Origin: Rhodospirillales bacterium
Lineage (GTDB): Bacteria; Pseudomonadota; Alphaproteobacteria; Rhodospirillales; Casp-alpha2
DNA length: 40,858 nt
Assembly: GCA_028282185.1 (NCBI GenBank)
Contig: JANQIJ010000341.1
Span: forward strand, 1 to 40,858
Direction of reading: 5' to 3'
Shown: in pieces, positions 17,306 to 25,750 of the stretch
Layout: every line of letters starts with the position of its first letter
Numbering within the stretch: position 1 is the stretch's first letter
Translations under genes and position numbers: made by a program
Notes under the pieces: model-generated
What the model saw: only the letters and a program-made list of their open reading frames with translations
The model's database searches: none
Told to the model about the DNA's origin: nothing

Positions 17306-17476
17306 GGCGGCATTTAAGAATCGCGGAAAGAGTGGTCACGCGAGCCTCATGCATCAGGTGCCGCTCTTCCGTCAATGGCAATTCAACGCAATCGTTACGG
17401 GTCTGCATGGCTGGCGTAGCGAGCGAAGAATCACAATCGGCCATGCGACCATCGCAATTTGCCAGAGGAGAGGATT

Positions 17477-18055
17477 ATGTCTGGACGAGCTGAAGTCCCG
17501 GTTACCGAACGCCATAGAAGCCTTCAGGATTTCGAGGGCGAATGGAACCTGACCCAGAAATTTTTCACAGGCGCCAAAGGCGATCCAATCGTCAACCATG
17601 GCAAGACCGTCAGCCGCATCATGCTGGGCGGTCGGGCCATGTTCATGGAGTCCGAACTTGAGAATGGCTACAGTTCGATCTTGCTGTATACGTGGAACGT
17701 GGCAAAAGGCACATACGAGGGGGTGTTCATGGACATCCACAGTTTTGACGGCCTCGACCCCCTTGACGGCGCACCGTCCGCTAGGTTGCCGGTTACAGGC
17801 GATTGCAATCCGAAAATGGGAGACGGAGAGATGTTCGCCGGGATGGTCCGGGAGCGTGTATGGAAAAGCCGGCTCACGATTCCCAGGAATGCGTCCATGG
17901 TAGCGGGTGCTCCGGAGACCATCGCCGGTGTCGATCAGGTTCCTGTCGAGGTCTATGAGCACAAAGTCTCGGACAAGGAATGGCTGTTGGCCTGTGTTGC
18001 TATGGACGCCGCGGGGGATCCCTACGTTCAAATGGAAAACACGTATACCCGCTAG
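17477..18055 (+). CDS. DUF1579-like/lipocalin-like small protein
   Basis: The protein has 192 residues with no signal peptide or membrane segment. The start HRSLQDFEGEWNLTQKFFTG, the later TVSRIMLGGRAMFMESE and the regular beta-rich pattern resemble the DUF1579 family of small beta-barrel proteins of unknown function, though this one is longer. The ATG at 17477 is preceded by a strong AGGAGAGGATT ribosome site. It is 171 bp downstream of the dehydroquinate dehydratase-like gene and 258 bp upstream of the first megasynthase gene, same strand, so co-expression is possible. No function can be assigned from sequence. Confidence 0.6.
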   Translation: MSGRAEVPVTERHRSLQDFEGEWNLTQKFFTGAKGDPIVNHGKTVSRIMLGGRAMFMESELENGYSSILLYTWNVAKGTYEGVFMDIHSFDGLDPLDGAPSARLPVTGDCNPKMGDGEMFAGMVRERVWKSRLTIPRNASMVAGAPETIAGVDQVPVEVYEHKVSDKEWLLACVAMDAAGDPYVQMENTYTR

Positions 18056-18313
18056 GGCGCGATGCAGGGTGGCGGATATGGCCGAGGGCCGCAGATTGTC
18101 GGAGCCATCGGTTCGTTGATAAGGATCGGCCATGCACTGATCCAAGGTGCCTCATGTCAGATATCGGGCGATCGATCGGCGACGGGTCGTCGTGCTCCAG
18201 GATGCGTGAATCGATGAACCGTTTCATGGTGTGATTTCGGCCCGGCGGTCTGACGGAGTTTGCCGGCCATATTCGCCGCCCCTTCGTGCCTGTTCGAAGC
18301 AAGGCATTTATGG

Positions 18314-20865
18314 ATGGCGGTGAAGCCCCACGAGAATAACGTCGAGGTTGGCGTCAGGGATTGTTCTCAACGCAGAGCAGTCAAGGTGTCCGGTACGGCC
18401 CTCTCCACAATCGGTCAGGCGGCAATTCAGTCCTGCGCAAGGCTGTGTGACGTGTCTCCCGAGGCCGTATTTACGGCGGCGGTGGCGTTGACCCTTCGGC
18501 AATACAGCCAAGACGACGAATTTTCCCTTTCGATCTGCCGCCCAAACCATGGGCCGGATACGAGCCCTATCAACGAACTGCATCTGCGTTTCACGCCCCG
18601 GTCCTTGGTCAGGCACTGTATCGAAACGGTTGCAAAACTTGTTGATGGCGCGAACGCCACGGGGCGGCCCCGACAGGCGAGCCGACCGCCTCGACCCCGT
18701 TCGGCGGGCCGGAGAAACGGCGAGGGGGAAGCCGCGGCCCCGGATCTGATTGATCCCGGCGGCCAGGCATTCTCCGTCGCGTTTTTTGAGAAACCGGCGA
18801 CCAAGGCAAGACGGGACAAATGCCTGAGGCCGGTTGTCCTCGGCGGCGCGGCTGACGTCGCCGTGGTCCACCGGCCCGAGAAGGACAAACATCGCATAGA
18901 GATCTTGTACGCGGCGACAGCGCTGCATCGGTCGTCGGCCCGTCAATTGGCGGCTCATGTAAGCAAGCAATTGGCGGACCTCAATTCGTATCTTTCGGCG
19001 TCCCGTGAAGCGTCCGGCGGGATGACGCCCGCCCAGCGGCGACGAATTCAACGGAGGTCTCGGGGGCCGCGCCGACGCTACGACTTTGATGGCGGGTTGA
19101 AGGCCCTGTTCGAAAATCAGGTGCGCGAGACGCCGGAAGACACCGCCTTGATCTGGGAAAGCCCCAGCGGCGAGCGCCATTGCCTTGGCTACGAAGACTT
19201 GAACGCATCGGCGAACGACTTGGCCGAGCGGTTGGCCGACGCGGGCGTTCACGCCGGTGATCCGATCGCTTGCCTCATGCGACGGGGGCCGGAAAGCCTT
19301 CAGGGGCTGGTCGCGGTCATCAAGGTCGGCGGCGTATATGTCCCGATCGACGACGGCTACCCCGACCGCTACGTCTCGCGGATCCTGAAGGATGTCGGCG
19401 CCCATTGTGTTCTGACCCTTCCGGAGGACGTGTCCCGGATATCTTCGCTGTTTCCCGAGTTGACGGTCATCGGTGTTGATATCCGGTCGGATTTCGCCGT
19501 CTCGCCGCCGAATCCGGCGGGCGGCCGTGGCGCCGATTCGGATTGCTTGATCATGTACACCTCCGGCTCCACGGGAGCCCCGAAAGGAGTCGTGCACCGG
19601 CAACGCCAGGTATTGAACCGGCTCCACTGGATGTGGGACGCCTATCCGTTCGAGGCCCGCGAACACGCGTGCCAGCGAAGCCCGCTTGTCGTGATGCCCT
19701 CGATTTGGGAACTCCTGGGCGGGCTTCTGGCCGGCGTCCCGACTGTCATCATGCCGACCGGGACAAGTCGTGATCCCATCGCCTGCGCGGAATTCATTCA
19801 GCGCCATCGTGTTACGCGGATGACCCTGCTTCCGTCGTTCCTGTCGCTCTTGATCGATCAACCCGGTGCCGGCTTGATGCTTCGGTCCCTGACGTTCGTC
19901 ATCGTGGGTGGAGAGATGTTTCCGCCGTCGCTGTACGGACGCTTCCGCGAAAGTCTCCCGGACTGCACCCTGATCGAGGATTATGGTTGCACCGAGGTCA
20001 ACACCATCTGGTGTTCTGCCGTGCGCCCGGGATCCGACGATCATGCGTCCCCTCCCGGCGGTCGGCCGATCGCCAACCTGGGGGCCTATGTGCTCGACGG
20101 TACGGGACGACTGGCGCGCCCCGGGATGGTCGGGGAACTCGCGGTCGCCGGAGAGCCGCTCGCTCGTGCCTATCTCGGTCGACCCGAGGAGTATACGGAA
20201 CGGTTCATAAAAAACGAGGTGGACAAGGCGTTGGGGCCCTTGCTTTACAAGACGGGGGACCTGGCGTTCAACAGGCCCGATGGCTCGATCAAGCTCATCG
20301 GGCGCCGGGACTTCCAATTGAAGATTAGAGGGTTGCGCGTGGACCCCACGGAGGTCGAGAACGTTGTTCTGGACCACACGTCCGTTTCCGCCTGTTGCGC
20401 GGTGTCCCAACCCTGTCCCGAAGAAGGGGACAAGCTTGTCGTTTTCGTCATTCTCAAGAAAGGCGCGACGGCCGCGCCCGATGAATTGCGTGGCTTCATA
20501 GCCCGGCGCCTTCCCTCCCATATGGTGCCGACAGGCATCGTGTTCCGGCGTTCTTTCCCGAAAACCGGAAGCGGCAAGATCGACCGGCGGGCCATGGCGG
20601 CCAGCGTCGAACCGGCGGCTCCCGGGGCGGAACGGGCGTTCGCGGCCTCCGGCGACTTGCCGACGCGCATCCGCTCGATTTTGGCGCATTTGACGGGCTC
20701 GGCGGTCTCGGAAATCCGAAACGACATGGAATTTCGGCTCATGGGGGTCGATTCCGCGCGCACCGTCACCATGGCGAGACAGCTGACGGAAGACCTCGGC
20801 CGGGAGGTGAGGCCGTCGGCGATTTTCGACAACTGTACGGTCACGGCCCTCTCGGATGCGCTGGC
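18314..20865 (+). other. Loading region: truncated C domain, A1 domain, PCP1
   Basis: In the A1 domain the usual FD(A/V)SVWE core 4 motif reads VVMPSIWELLGG. By alignment to GrsA, the alpha-amino-binding Asp235 becomes Met and 236 becomes Pro, with Trp239 kept. That Asp contacts the substrate alpha-amino group, so a carboxylic acid without an alpha-amino group is the likely substrate. The preceding 260 residues lack the catalytic lobe of a C domain, consistent with a chain-initiating module. Confidence 0.7.
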
Positions 20866-23800
20866 CGGCGGAAGGAATGCCGCCGGTGTCGTGAACCGGA
20901 AAGCCCCGGCTGCCGGCGCGGCGCAAGGAACCGATATCGCCGTCATCGGAATGTCGGGACGCTTCCCCGGCGCGGCGACGGTCCGGGAGTTTTGGCAGAA
21001 TCTCGCGGCGGGGTGCGGCTTCGTCACCGAAGTGCCGGCGGACCGTTGGTCGATCGACGAATATTATGACCCGGATCCGGGAAACCAACATGCCTCGATC
21101 AGCAAATGGGGCGCCTTTCTTTCCGACATCGCCGGTTTCGATCCCTTGTTCTTCCGCATCTCGCCGGCCGATGCCGCGCTGATGGATCCTCAACAGCGGA
21201 TCGGTTTGGAAGAGGCTTGGCGGGCCTTCGAGGACGCGGGCTACGCGCCGAGGTGCCTGGCCGGCATGGCGGTGGGCACGTTCATCGGAATCCGCTCAGG
21301 TGGCTACGAGGACCTTTGCGCCAGTGACTCCATGCCGCCTGGCCGGGGGTCGCTGCTCGGCAATGACCCCTCCATGCTCGCGGCGCGCCTGGCCAACCGG
21401 CTGCAGATCGGGGGGCCCAGCCTGACGATCGACACCGCTTGCTCCTCGTCCCTTGCCGCGGTTCACCAGGCCTGCCGGAGCCTGATCGCGGGCGAATGCG
21501 AAATGGCGCTTGCCGGCGGCGTCAGCCTGACACTATCGGTGGACTTCTTCATCGCGACCAGTCGGCTCGGGATCTTCTCGCCGACGGGGCAATGCCGGGC
21601 ATTCGACCGAGACGCGGACGGGTTCGTGCAGGGCGAAGGCGCCGGCTTCGTCATATTGAAGCCCCTCCAGGCGGCCATCGAGGACGGCGACGGGATCCAT
21701 GCCGTCATCAAGGGCAGCGCGCTTCACCATGATGGCCGGACGAACGGGTTGGGGGCGCCGAGCGCGCGTTCTCAATCGGACACCCAGACCGAGGTGTACC
21801 GCCGGTTCGGCATTTCGCCGGACTCCATCTCCTACGTCGAGGCGCATGGCACGGGGACGGTGCTCGGAGACCAGATCGAGATAGAGGCGTTGACCCGAAC
21901 GTTCGGCGAACGGGCCGGCGCGGCGCGGAAATGCGCGATCGGTTCCGTCAAAACCAACATTGGCCACCTTACGGCCGCCGCCGGCATCGCGGGGCTGATA
22001 AAAGTGATACTGAGCCTCAAGGAGAAGCGGATTCCGCCCAGTCTCAATTTCGCGGAGCCGAACCCCGCCATCGGGTTCGAAAATACGCCGTTCCATGTGA
22101 ACACCCGATTGACCGATTGGTGCGATGGCGACGACGGGTCGCCCCGGCGGGCAGCGGTGAATTCGTTCGGGCTCGGGGGAACGAATGTCCATTGCGTGGT
22201 CGAGGAGGCGCCGGAAGCCGCGCCCTCGGAACAAACGGCCGACGACCGTGCGGATCATCTGATCATTTTGAGCGCCCAATCGGAGGAGGCCCTTCGCAGG
22301 CAGGCAGACGCCTTGCACACATGGATCAAGGCCGGGAAAGGGGACGGATCGCTCGCCGACATTGCGTTCACGCTCTTGGCCGGCCGCGAACGGCATCCGA
22401 TATACCGCGTCCTTGTTACGGATCGTTTCGAGGACTTGCTCGACCGGCTCACGGATACCGCCCGGGGGAACGGCCTTGAAAGGTGTTCCGGCGTCCCCGG
22501 TCCCCTGTCCTCACGCGGTGGCGCCGCCACGGCATTCGGAGACTTTTTATTGGCGCGCCTGAGGTCTGGCGACCTTGACCGGGCGGAACGGCGGGAGACC
22601 TTGCGTGCCTTGGGGGACATCATGGTGGCCGGCTTCGATCTCGAACCACATGAACTCTATTCCCCGGGCGCGGCGCGGCGCCTGTCGCTTCCCGGGTATT
22701 CCTTCGACAGGCGCCATTGCTGGCCCCCCGAGCCGCGGCATGCCGAATCACCCCGAACGACGCCCGGAACACCGGATGCGGAACACCGGATCGAAAATCC
22801 GCCGGCGGCGGGTGTCGACCGTCTCGAACAACTCCTCCGCGACACCCTCGCCGACCTGCTGTCCGTCGATCCGGACACAATAGAGCCGGAGACGCCTCTC
22901 GAGACTCTGGGATACGATTCCGTGGTGGCTGTCGACTTGCAGGCGGCCTTGTCCGAAGCCCTCGCGAGCGACATCCCTCTGACCGCTCTCGCCGGCGACC
23001 CGACGTTCCGACAGGCGGTTGCGCGCATCCGTGACTCTGTGCCGGGCGTGCAGGGAAACGAAGACCGGTCGGCCGGCTCCGGGCCCCGGGTCCCGACACA
23101 GACGCCGGGCGCCCATGGGATTGGTCAGGCGGTTGGTCAGGGGGGTGGCGCCCCGTTTCCGCTTACCGACCTGCAAGCCTCTTATTACTTCGGGAAGGCC
23201 GCGTCGACTGAGACCGGCGGCTGCCAGGCTTACGTTGAGTTCGAGATCGATCGATTGATTCCCGACGCGCTCGAACGGGCATGGAACCGGCTGGTCGCGA
23301 GGCACCCCATGTTGAGGGTCCGGATTCTGAAGGATGGGACTCAGACCGTCTCGCGCGACGCGCCGGCCTACAAGATCGAGACGTTTCGGGCGGGTGACGA
23401 CGCCTCGTTCGAAGAGCGCATCGCGGCCGTGAGGCGGGAGCTTCTCCACAAGACATATCAGCCGCTGGAGTGGCCGCTGTTCGACGTTCGCGTAACTCTG
23501 GACGCGAACGGTCTGGGCGTCGTTCACGTCAGCATGGATGCCTGGATTGCCGATTGGCGGAGCGCCGAGCGGTTGCACAAGGAGTGGCGGCAGCTCTACG
23601 AGGACCCGGCGGCTGAATTGCCTCCGGTCGGCGCGACCTTCGCCGATTACGTCGCTTTCAAGCAAGCCCAATCGAAAACGCCGGAGGGCGCCGCTCAGCG
23701 GGCATACTGGAAACAGAAGCTGGCCGCCTGTCCGGACGGCCCGCGACTGCCCCATGCCGATGGAAGAGGAATGGTCAAGTTCCGGCGTTTCGTGCGCACT

Positions 23801-25750
23801 CTTGACCCAAAACAGTGGCAAGCCTTCAAAGAGCAAGCGGCAGGGGCCTCCGTCTTCAAGACCAGCGCCGTGCTGACGTGCTTCGCGAAAACGCTTGCCT
23901 GGGCCTCGCGGCAAGACCGCTTCGCGGTCGTCCTCACCCATGCCCATCGGCCGGCCGTAATGGGCGGACTCACGGAGGTCATCGGTCCGTTCACGAGCGT
24001 GAGCCTTTGCATTGTCGAGGATGCGTCCAGCGCGTCGGTCTCCGATCTGGCAGACCGACTGAACGAGCAGCTCGGCCGGGACCTGGCCAATCGGGATGTT
24101 TGTGCATCGGGCATTCTCGGTGAAATCGCCGCCGAGACGGGGCGATTGCCCGACCTGCCTGTCTTGTTCACCGCCCGGTTGAATAACGACCGTGTCGAAA
24201 GGAGTTGGTTCGACGACACGAGGTTCGCGCTCACGCAATCCAGCGGTGTCACGCTCGATGGCAGACTCCAGGAAATCGACGGGGCCCTGGAGATCTGCTG
24301 GGACATTGCGGAGTCAAAACTGCCCGGCGAAACGGCCGAACAGATGTTGGACGATTTCGTCGCCCGGCTCTCACGTGTCGCGGCGTCCGGCCTGAGCGTC
24401 GACGGCGGCGATACGAAGGAGATTCCCGTTTCCGTGCTGCAACGGGCCTATCTCGCGGCGCGTGTCGCGGGCGCGGTCGGCGATTGGACCGAAGGGACGG
24501 TCTATCAGGAATTCCGCATGCCCTACGTTGATCCAACGACGATGGCGGCGCGGCTTCGGAAACTGTTTGAGAGCGAGCCGGCGATCGGCTTGCAGGTGAA
24601 CCATCGGGGACTGCTGGCCCTCCATGCCCGGCGCCGGGCGCCCATGATCGACGTGGAAGACCTTACCATGGTCACCGCGGAGGCTGTCGAGGACCGTGTT
24701 CGCCAGGCCCGCAGCGATCTGCTGGGGATGCGCCCGTTCCGCGAAGACGCGCCGGCGATCCGGGCGCGAATGCTGATCCGCGGGGGCCGCATTGGGCTCC
24801 ATTTGGCGACGGACATGGTGGCGGCGGATGGGCTTTCGGTCCTGCACATCTACCGCCGTCTGATCGGCGCCGACGACCTCGGTACAGCGGACGCGGGCCT
24901 CGGCACTCACGCCTATATAGACCGCCTCCGGCGCGCCGGCGACGGCGAAAGCGACGTCGGTCATGGCGTCGATCGGAAATACTGGCTGGAGAAGCTCGAA
25001 CCGGTATCGGCCGGCCCGCTTCTGCCCGGCCCGCCCGGACAAGCGGATGGCGGCTTTCCCATGGGAAGGCTTCGGACGGACTTGGATATCCTCCGGCCGT
25101 TGTCGGCATCGGCCGGTCGGCTGGGGGTGACGATGGACGCGGTCCTCGTTGCCGCGCTGAACGTCGCCCTTTGCCATTGGAGCCGGTCATCGTCCTTTGG
25201 ACTCCATGCCGTGCTTGATGGGCGGGACCTGCGGCCTGAGGGGACGCATGGGGCGATCGGGGACTTCAGCGAGTTGGCCTGGATCGTCGAGGACCGCCGT
25301 CAGGCGTCGTTCGCCGAACGGGCCCGCGCCGTGGACGAAACGATCGCGGCGGATTTGGCGCATCGGCGCTTTTCTCCATTGGAGGCGTTTGCCTGTCTTC
25401 CGCGCCGCGGGTCAACCGACGAAGAGCGCCGGATCGCATATACCGGATGTCTGACCGAGGCGCCGCTGTCCTGGCCCGAGGAGGTGGTTTGGGACGACGG
25501 CGTTTCCATGACCCCGGGGATCGATATGGATTGCTTCGCGCACAACCTGGGCGGGCGGTTGGGACTCCATCTGGATTTCCGCAGGTCTCGGATTTCCGAG
25601 GACGTGGCGGAAGGCGTGTTCGGACAATTCGTCCAGTTGCTCGAGGCCCTCGCGGCGGATCGGGAGACCTGGCACGAACCGCATGTCCCCGAAGGCGGTT
25701 GCGCGGCGCCTCGGCCGGCCGGCGCGCGGAGGGGGTGCTACAATGCCTAG
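18314..25750 (+). CDS. Hybrid NRPS-PKS megasynthase 1: (C)-A-PCP-KS-ACP-Cy-Cy
   Basis: The protein has 2478 residues. Domains by residue: 1-260 resembles only the C-terminal lobe of a condensation domain and has no HHxxxDG; A domain 262-762 (YTSGSTGAPKG at 415, YGCTEV, YKTGDL, KTGSGKIDR at 750); PCP with Ser814; KS 874-1298 with Cys1043 (DTACSSS), His1178 and His1218; a KS linker but no AT; ACP with Ser1536; heterocyclization domain 1 (1614-2030) with D1742/D1747/S1750; heterocyclization domain 2 (2036-2460) with D2167/D2172/S2175. The protein stops just before the expected Cy-A linker, which continues on the next protein. I chose the ATG at 18314 (AAGG 10 nt upstream); a TTG at 18260 is in frame. 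With no AT, extender units must be supplied in trans. It is coupled to the next gene by an 8-bp overlap. Confidence 0.92.
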   Translation: MAVKPHENNVEVGVRDCSQRRAVKVSGTALSTIGQAAIQSCARLCDVSPEAVFTAAVALTLRQYSQDDEFSLSICRPNHGPDTSPINELHLRFTPRSLVRHCIETVAKLVDGANATGRPRQASRPPRPRSAGRRNGEGEAAAPDLIDPGGQAFSVAFFEKPATKARRDKCLRPVVLGGAADVAVVHRPEKDKHRIEILYAATALHRSSARQLAAHVSKQLADLNSYLSASREASGGMTPAQRRRIQRRSRGPRRRYDFDGGLKALFENQVRETPEDTALIWESPSGERHCLGYEDLNASANDLAERLADAGVHAGDPIACLMRRGPESLQGLVAVIKVGGVYVPIDDGYPDRYVSRILKDVGAHCVLTLPEDVSRISSLFPELTVIGVDIRSDFAVSPPNPAGGRGADSDCLIMYTSGSTGAPKGVVHRQRQVLNRLHWMWDAYPFEAREHACQRSPLVVMPSIWELLGGLLAGVPTVIMPTGTSRDPIACAEFIQRHRVTRMTLLPSFLSLLIDQPGAGLMLRSLTFVIVGGEMFPPSLYGRFRESLPDCTLIEDYGCTEVNTIWCSAVRPGSDDHASPPGGRPIANLGAYVLDGTGRLARPGMVGELAVAGEPLARAYLGRPEEYTERFIKNEVDKALGPLLYKTGDLAFNRPDGSIKLIGRRDFQLKIRGLRVDPTEVENVVLDHTSVSACCAVSQPCPEEGDKLVVFVILKKGATAAPDELRGFIARRLPSHMVPTGIVFRRSFPKTGSGKIDRRAMAASVEPAAPGAERAFAASGDLPTRIRSILAHLTGSAVSEIRNDMEFRLMGVDSARTVTMARQLTEDLGREVRPSAIFDNCTVTALSDALAGGRNAAGVVNRKAPAAGAAQGTDIAVIGMSGRFPGAATVREFWQNLAAGCGFVTEVPADRWSIDEYYDPDPGNQHASISKWGAFLSDIAGFDPLFFRISPADAALMDPQQRIGLEEAWRAFEDAGYAPRCLAGMAVGTFIGIRSGGYEDLCASDSMPPGRGSLLGNDPSMLAARLANRLQIGGPSLTIDTACSSSLAAVHQACRSLIAGECEMALAGGVSLTLSVDFFIATSRLGIFSPTGQCRAFDRDADGFVQGEGAGFVILKPLQAAIEDGDGIHAVIKGSALHHDGRTNGLGAPSARSQSDTQTEVYRRFGISPDSISYVEAHGTGTVLGDQIEIEALTRTFGERAGAARKCAIGSVKTNIGHLTAAAGIAGLIKVILSLKEKRIPPSLNFAEPNPAIGFENTPFHVNTRLTDWCDGDDGSPRRAAVNSFGLGGTNVHCVVEEAPEAAPSEQTADDRADHLIILSAQSEEALRRQADALHTWIKAGKGDGSLADIAFTLLAGRERHPIYRVLVTDRFEDLLDRLTDTARGNGLERCSGVPGPLSSRGGAATAFGDFLLARLRSGDLDRAERRETLRALGDIMVAGFDLEPHELYSPGAARRLSLPGYSFDRRHCWPPEPRHAESPRTTPGTPDAEHRIENPPAAGVDRLEQLLRDTLADLLSVDPDTIEPETPLETLGYDSVVAVDLQAALSEALASDIPLTALAGDPTFRQAVARIRDSVPGVQGNEDRSAGSGPRVPTQTPGAHGIGQAVGQGGGAPFPLTDLQASYYFGKAASTETGGCQAYVEFEIDRLIPDALERAWNRLVARHPMLRVRILKDGTQTVSRDAPAYKIETFRAGDDASFEERIAAVRRELLHKTYQPLEWPLFDVRVTLDANGLGVVHVSMDAWIADWRSAERLHKEWRQLYEDPAAELPPVGATFADYVAFKQAQSKTPEGAAQRAYWKQKLAACPDGPRLPHADGRGMVKFRRFVRTLDPKQWQAFKEQAAGASVFKTSAVLTCFAKTLAWASRQDRFAVVLTHAHRPAVMGGLTEVIGPFTSVSLCIVEDASSASVSDLADRLNEQLGRDLANRDVCASGILGEIAAETGRLPDLPVLFTARLNNDRVERSWFDDTRFALTQSSGVTLDGRLQEIDGALEICWDIAESKLPGETAEQMLDDFVARLSRVAASGLSVDGGDTKEIPVSVLQRAYLAARVAGAVGDWTEGTVYQEFRMPYVDPTTMAARLRKLFESEPAIGLQVNHRGLLALHARRRAPMIDVEDLTMVTAEAVEDRVRQARSDLLGMRPFREDAPAIRARMLIRGGRIGLHLATDMVAADGLSVLHIYRRLIGADDLGTADAGLGTHAYIDRLRRAGDGESDVGHGVDRKYWLEKLEPVSAGPLLPGPPGQADGGFPMGRLRTDLDILRPLSASAGRLGVTMDAVLVAALNVALCHWSRSSSFGLHAVLDGRDLRPEGTHGAIGDFSELAWIVEDRRQASFAERARAVDETIAADLAHRRFSPLEAFACLPRRGSTDEERRIAYTGCLTEAPLSWPEEVVWDDGVSMTPGIDMDCFAHNLGGRLGLHLDFRRSRISEDVAEGVFGQFVQLLEALAADRETWHEPHVPEGGCAAPRPAGARRGCYNA
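20933..23040 (+). other. PKS module: KS1-ACP without AT or reductive domains
   Basis: KS1 keeps the Cys-His-His triad (Cys1043, His1178, His1218) and is followed by the post-KS linker ending LPGYSFDRRHCW and an ACP with GYDSVVAV. With no KR, DH, ER or MT, one extension would leave a beta-keto group. KS1 sequence features such as SKWGAFLSDIAGFDPLFFRISP suit trans-AT ketosynthases. Confidence 0.8.
23153..25690 (+). other. Tandem heterocyclization (Cy) domains
   Basis: Both domains replace the condensation motif HHxxxDG with the Cy signature DxxxxDxxS: DAWIADWRS in the first (residues 1742-1750) and DMVAADGLS in the second (2167-2175). The first starts with FPLTDLQASYYFG, a typical Cy core 1. 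Tandem Cy domains are known from vibriobactin synthetase VibF, where one condenses and the other cyclizes. Confidence 0.85.

Noticed and set aside
17372..18145. Minus-strand frame of 257 codons opposite the DUF1579-like gene
   Set aside because: The + strand gene has a strong ribosome site and protein-like composition, whereas the minus frame has neither a family match nor a start signal.
18308..21193. Long minus-strand open frame of 961 codons opposite the first megasynthase
   Set aside because: It is antisense to recognisable A, PCP and KS domains, has no family motifs and an Arg/Gly/Asp-rich composition typical of shadow frames in high-GC DNA.
23153..25690. Interpretation of the two domains as ordinary condensation domains
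   Set aside because: Neither has HHxxxDG. Both have the full DxxxxDxxS heterocyclization signature, and the partner A domain looks cysteine-specific.
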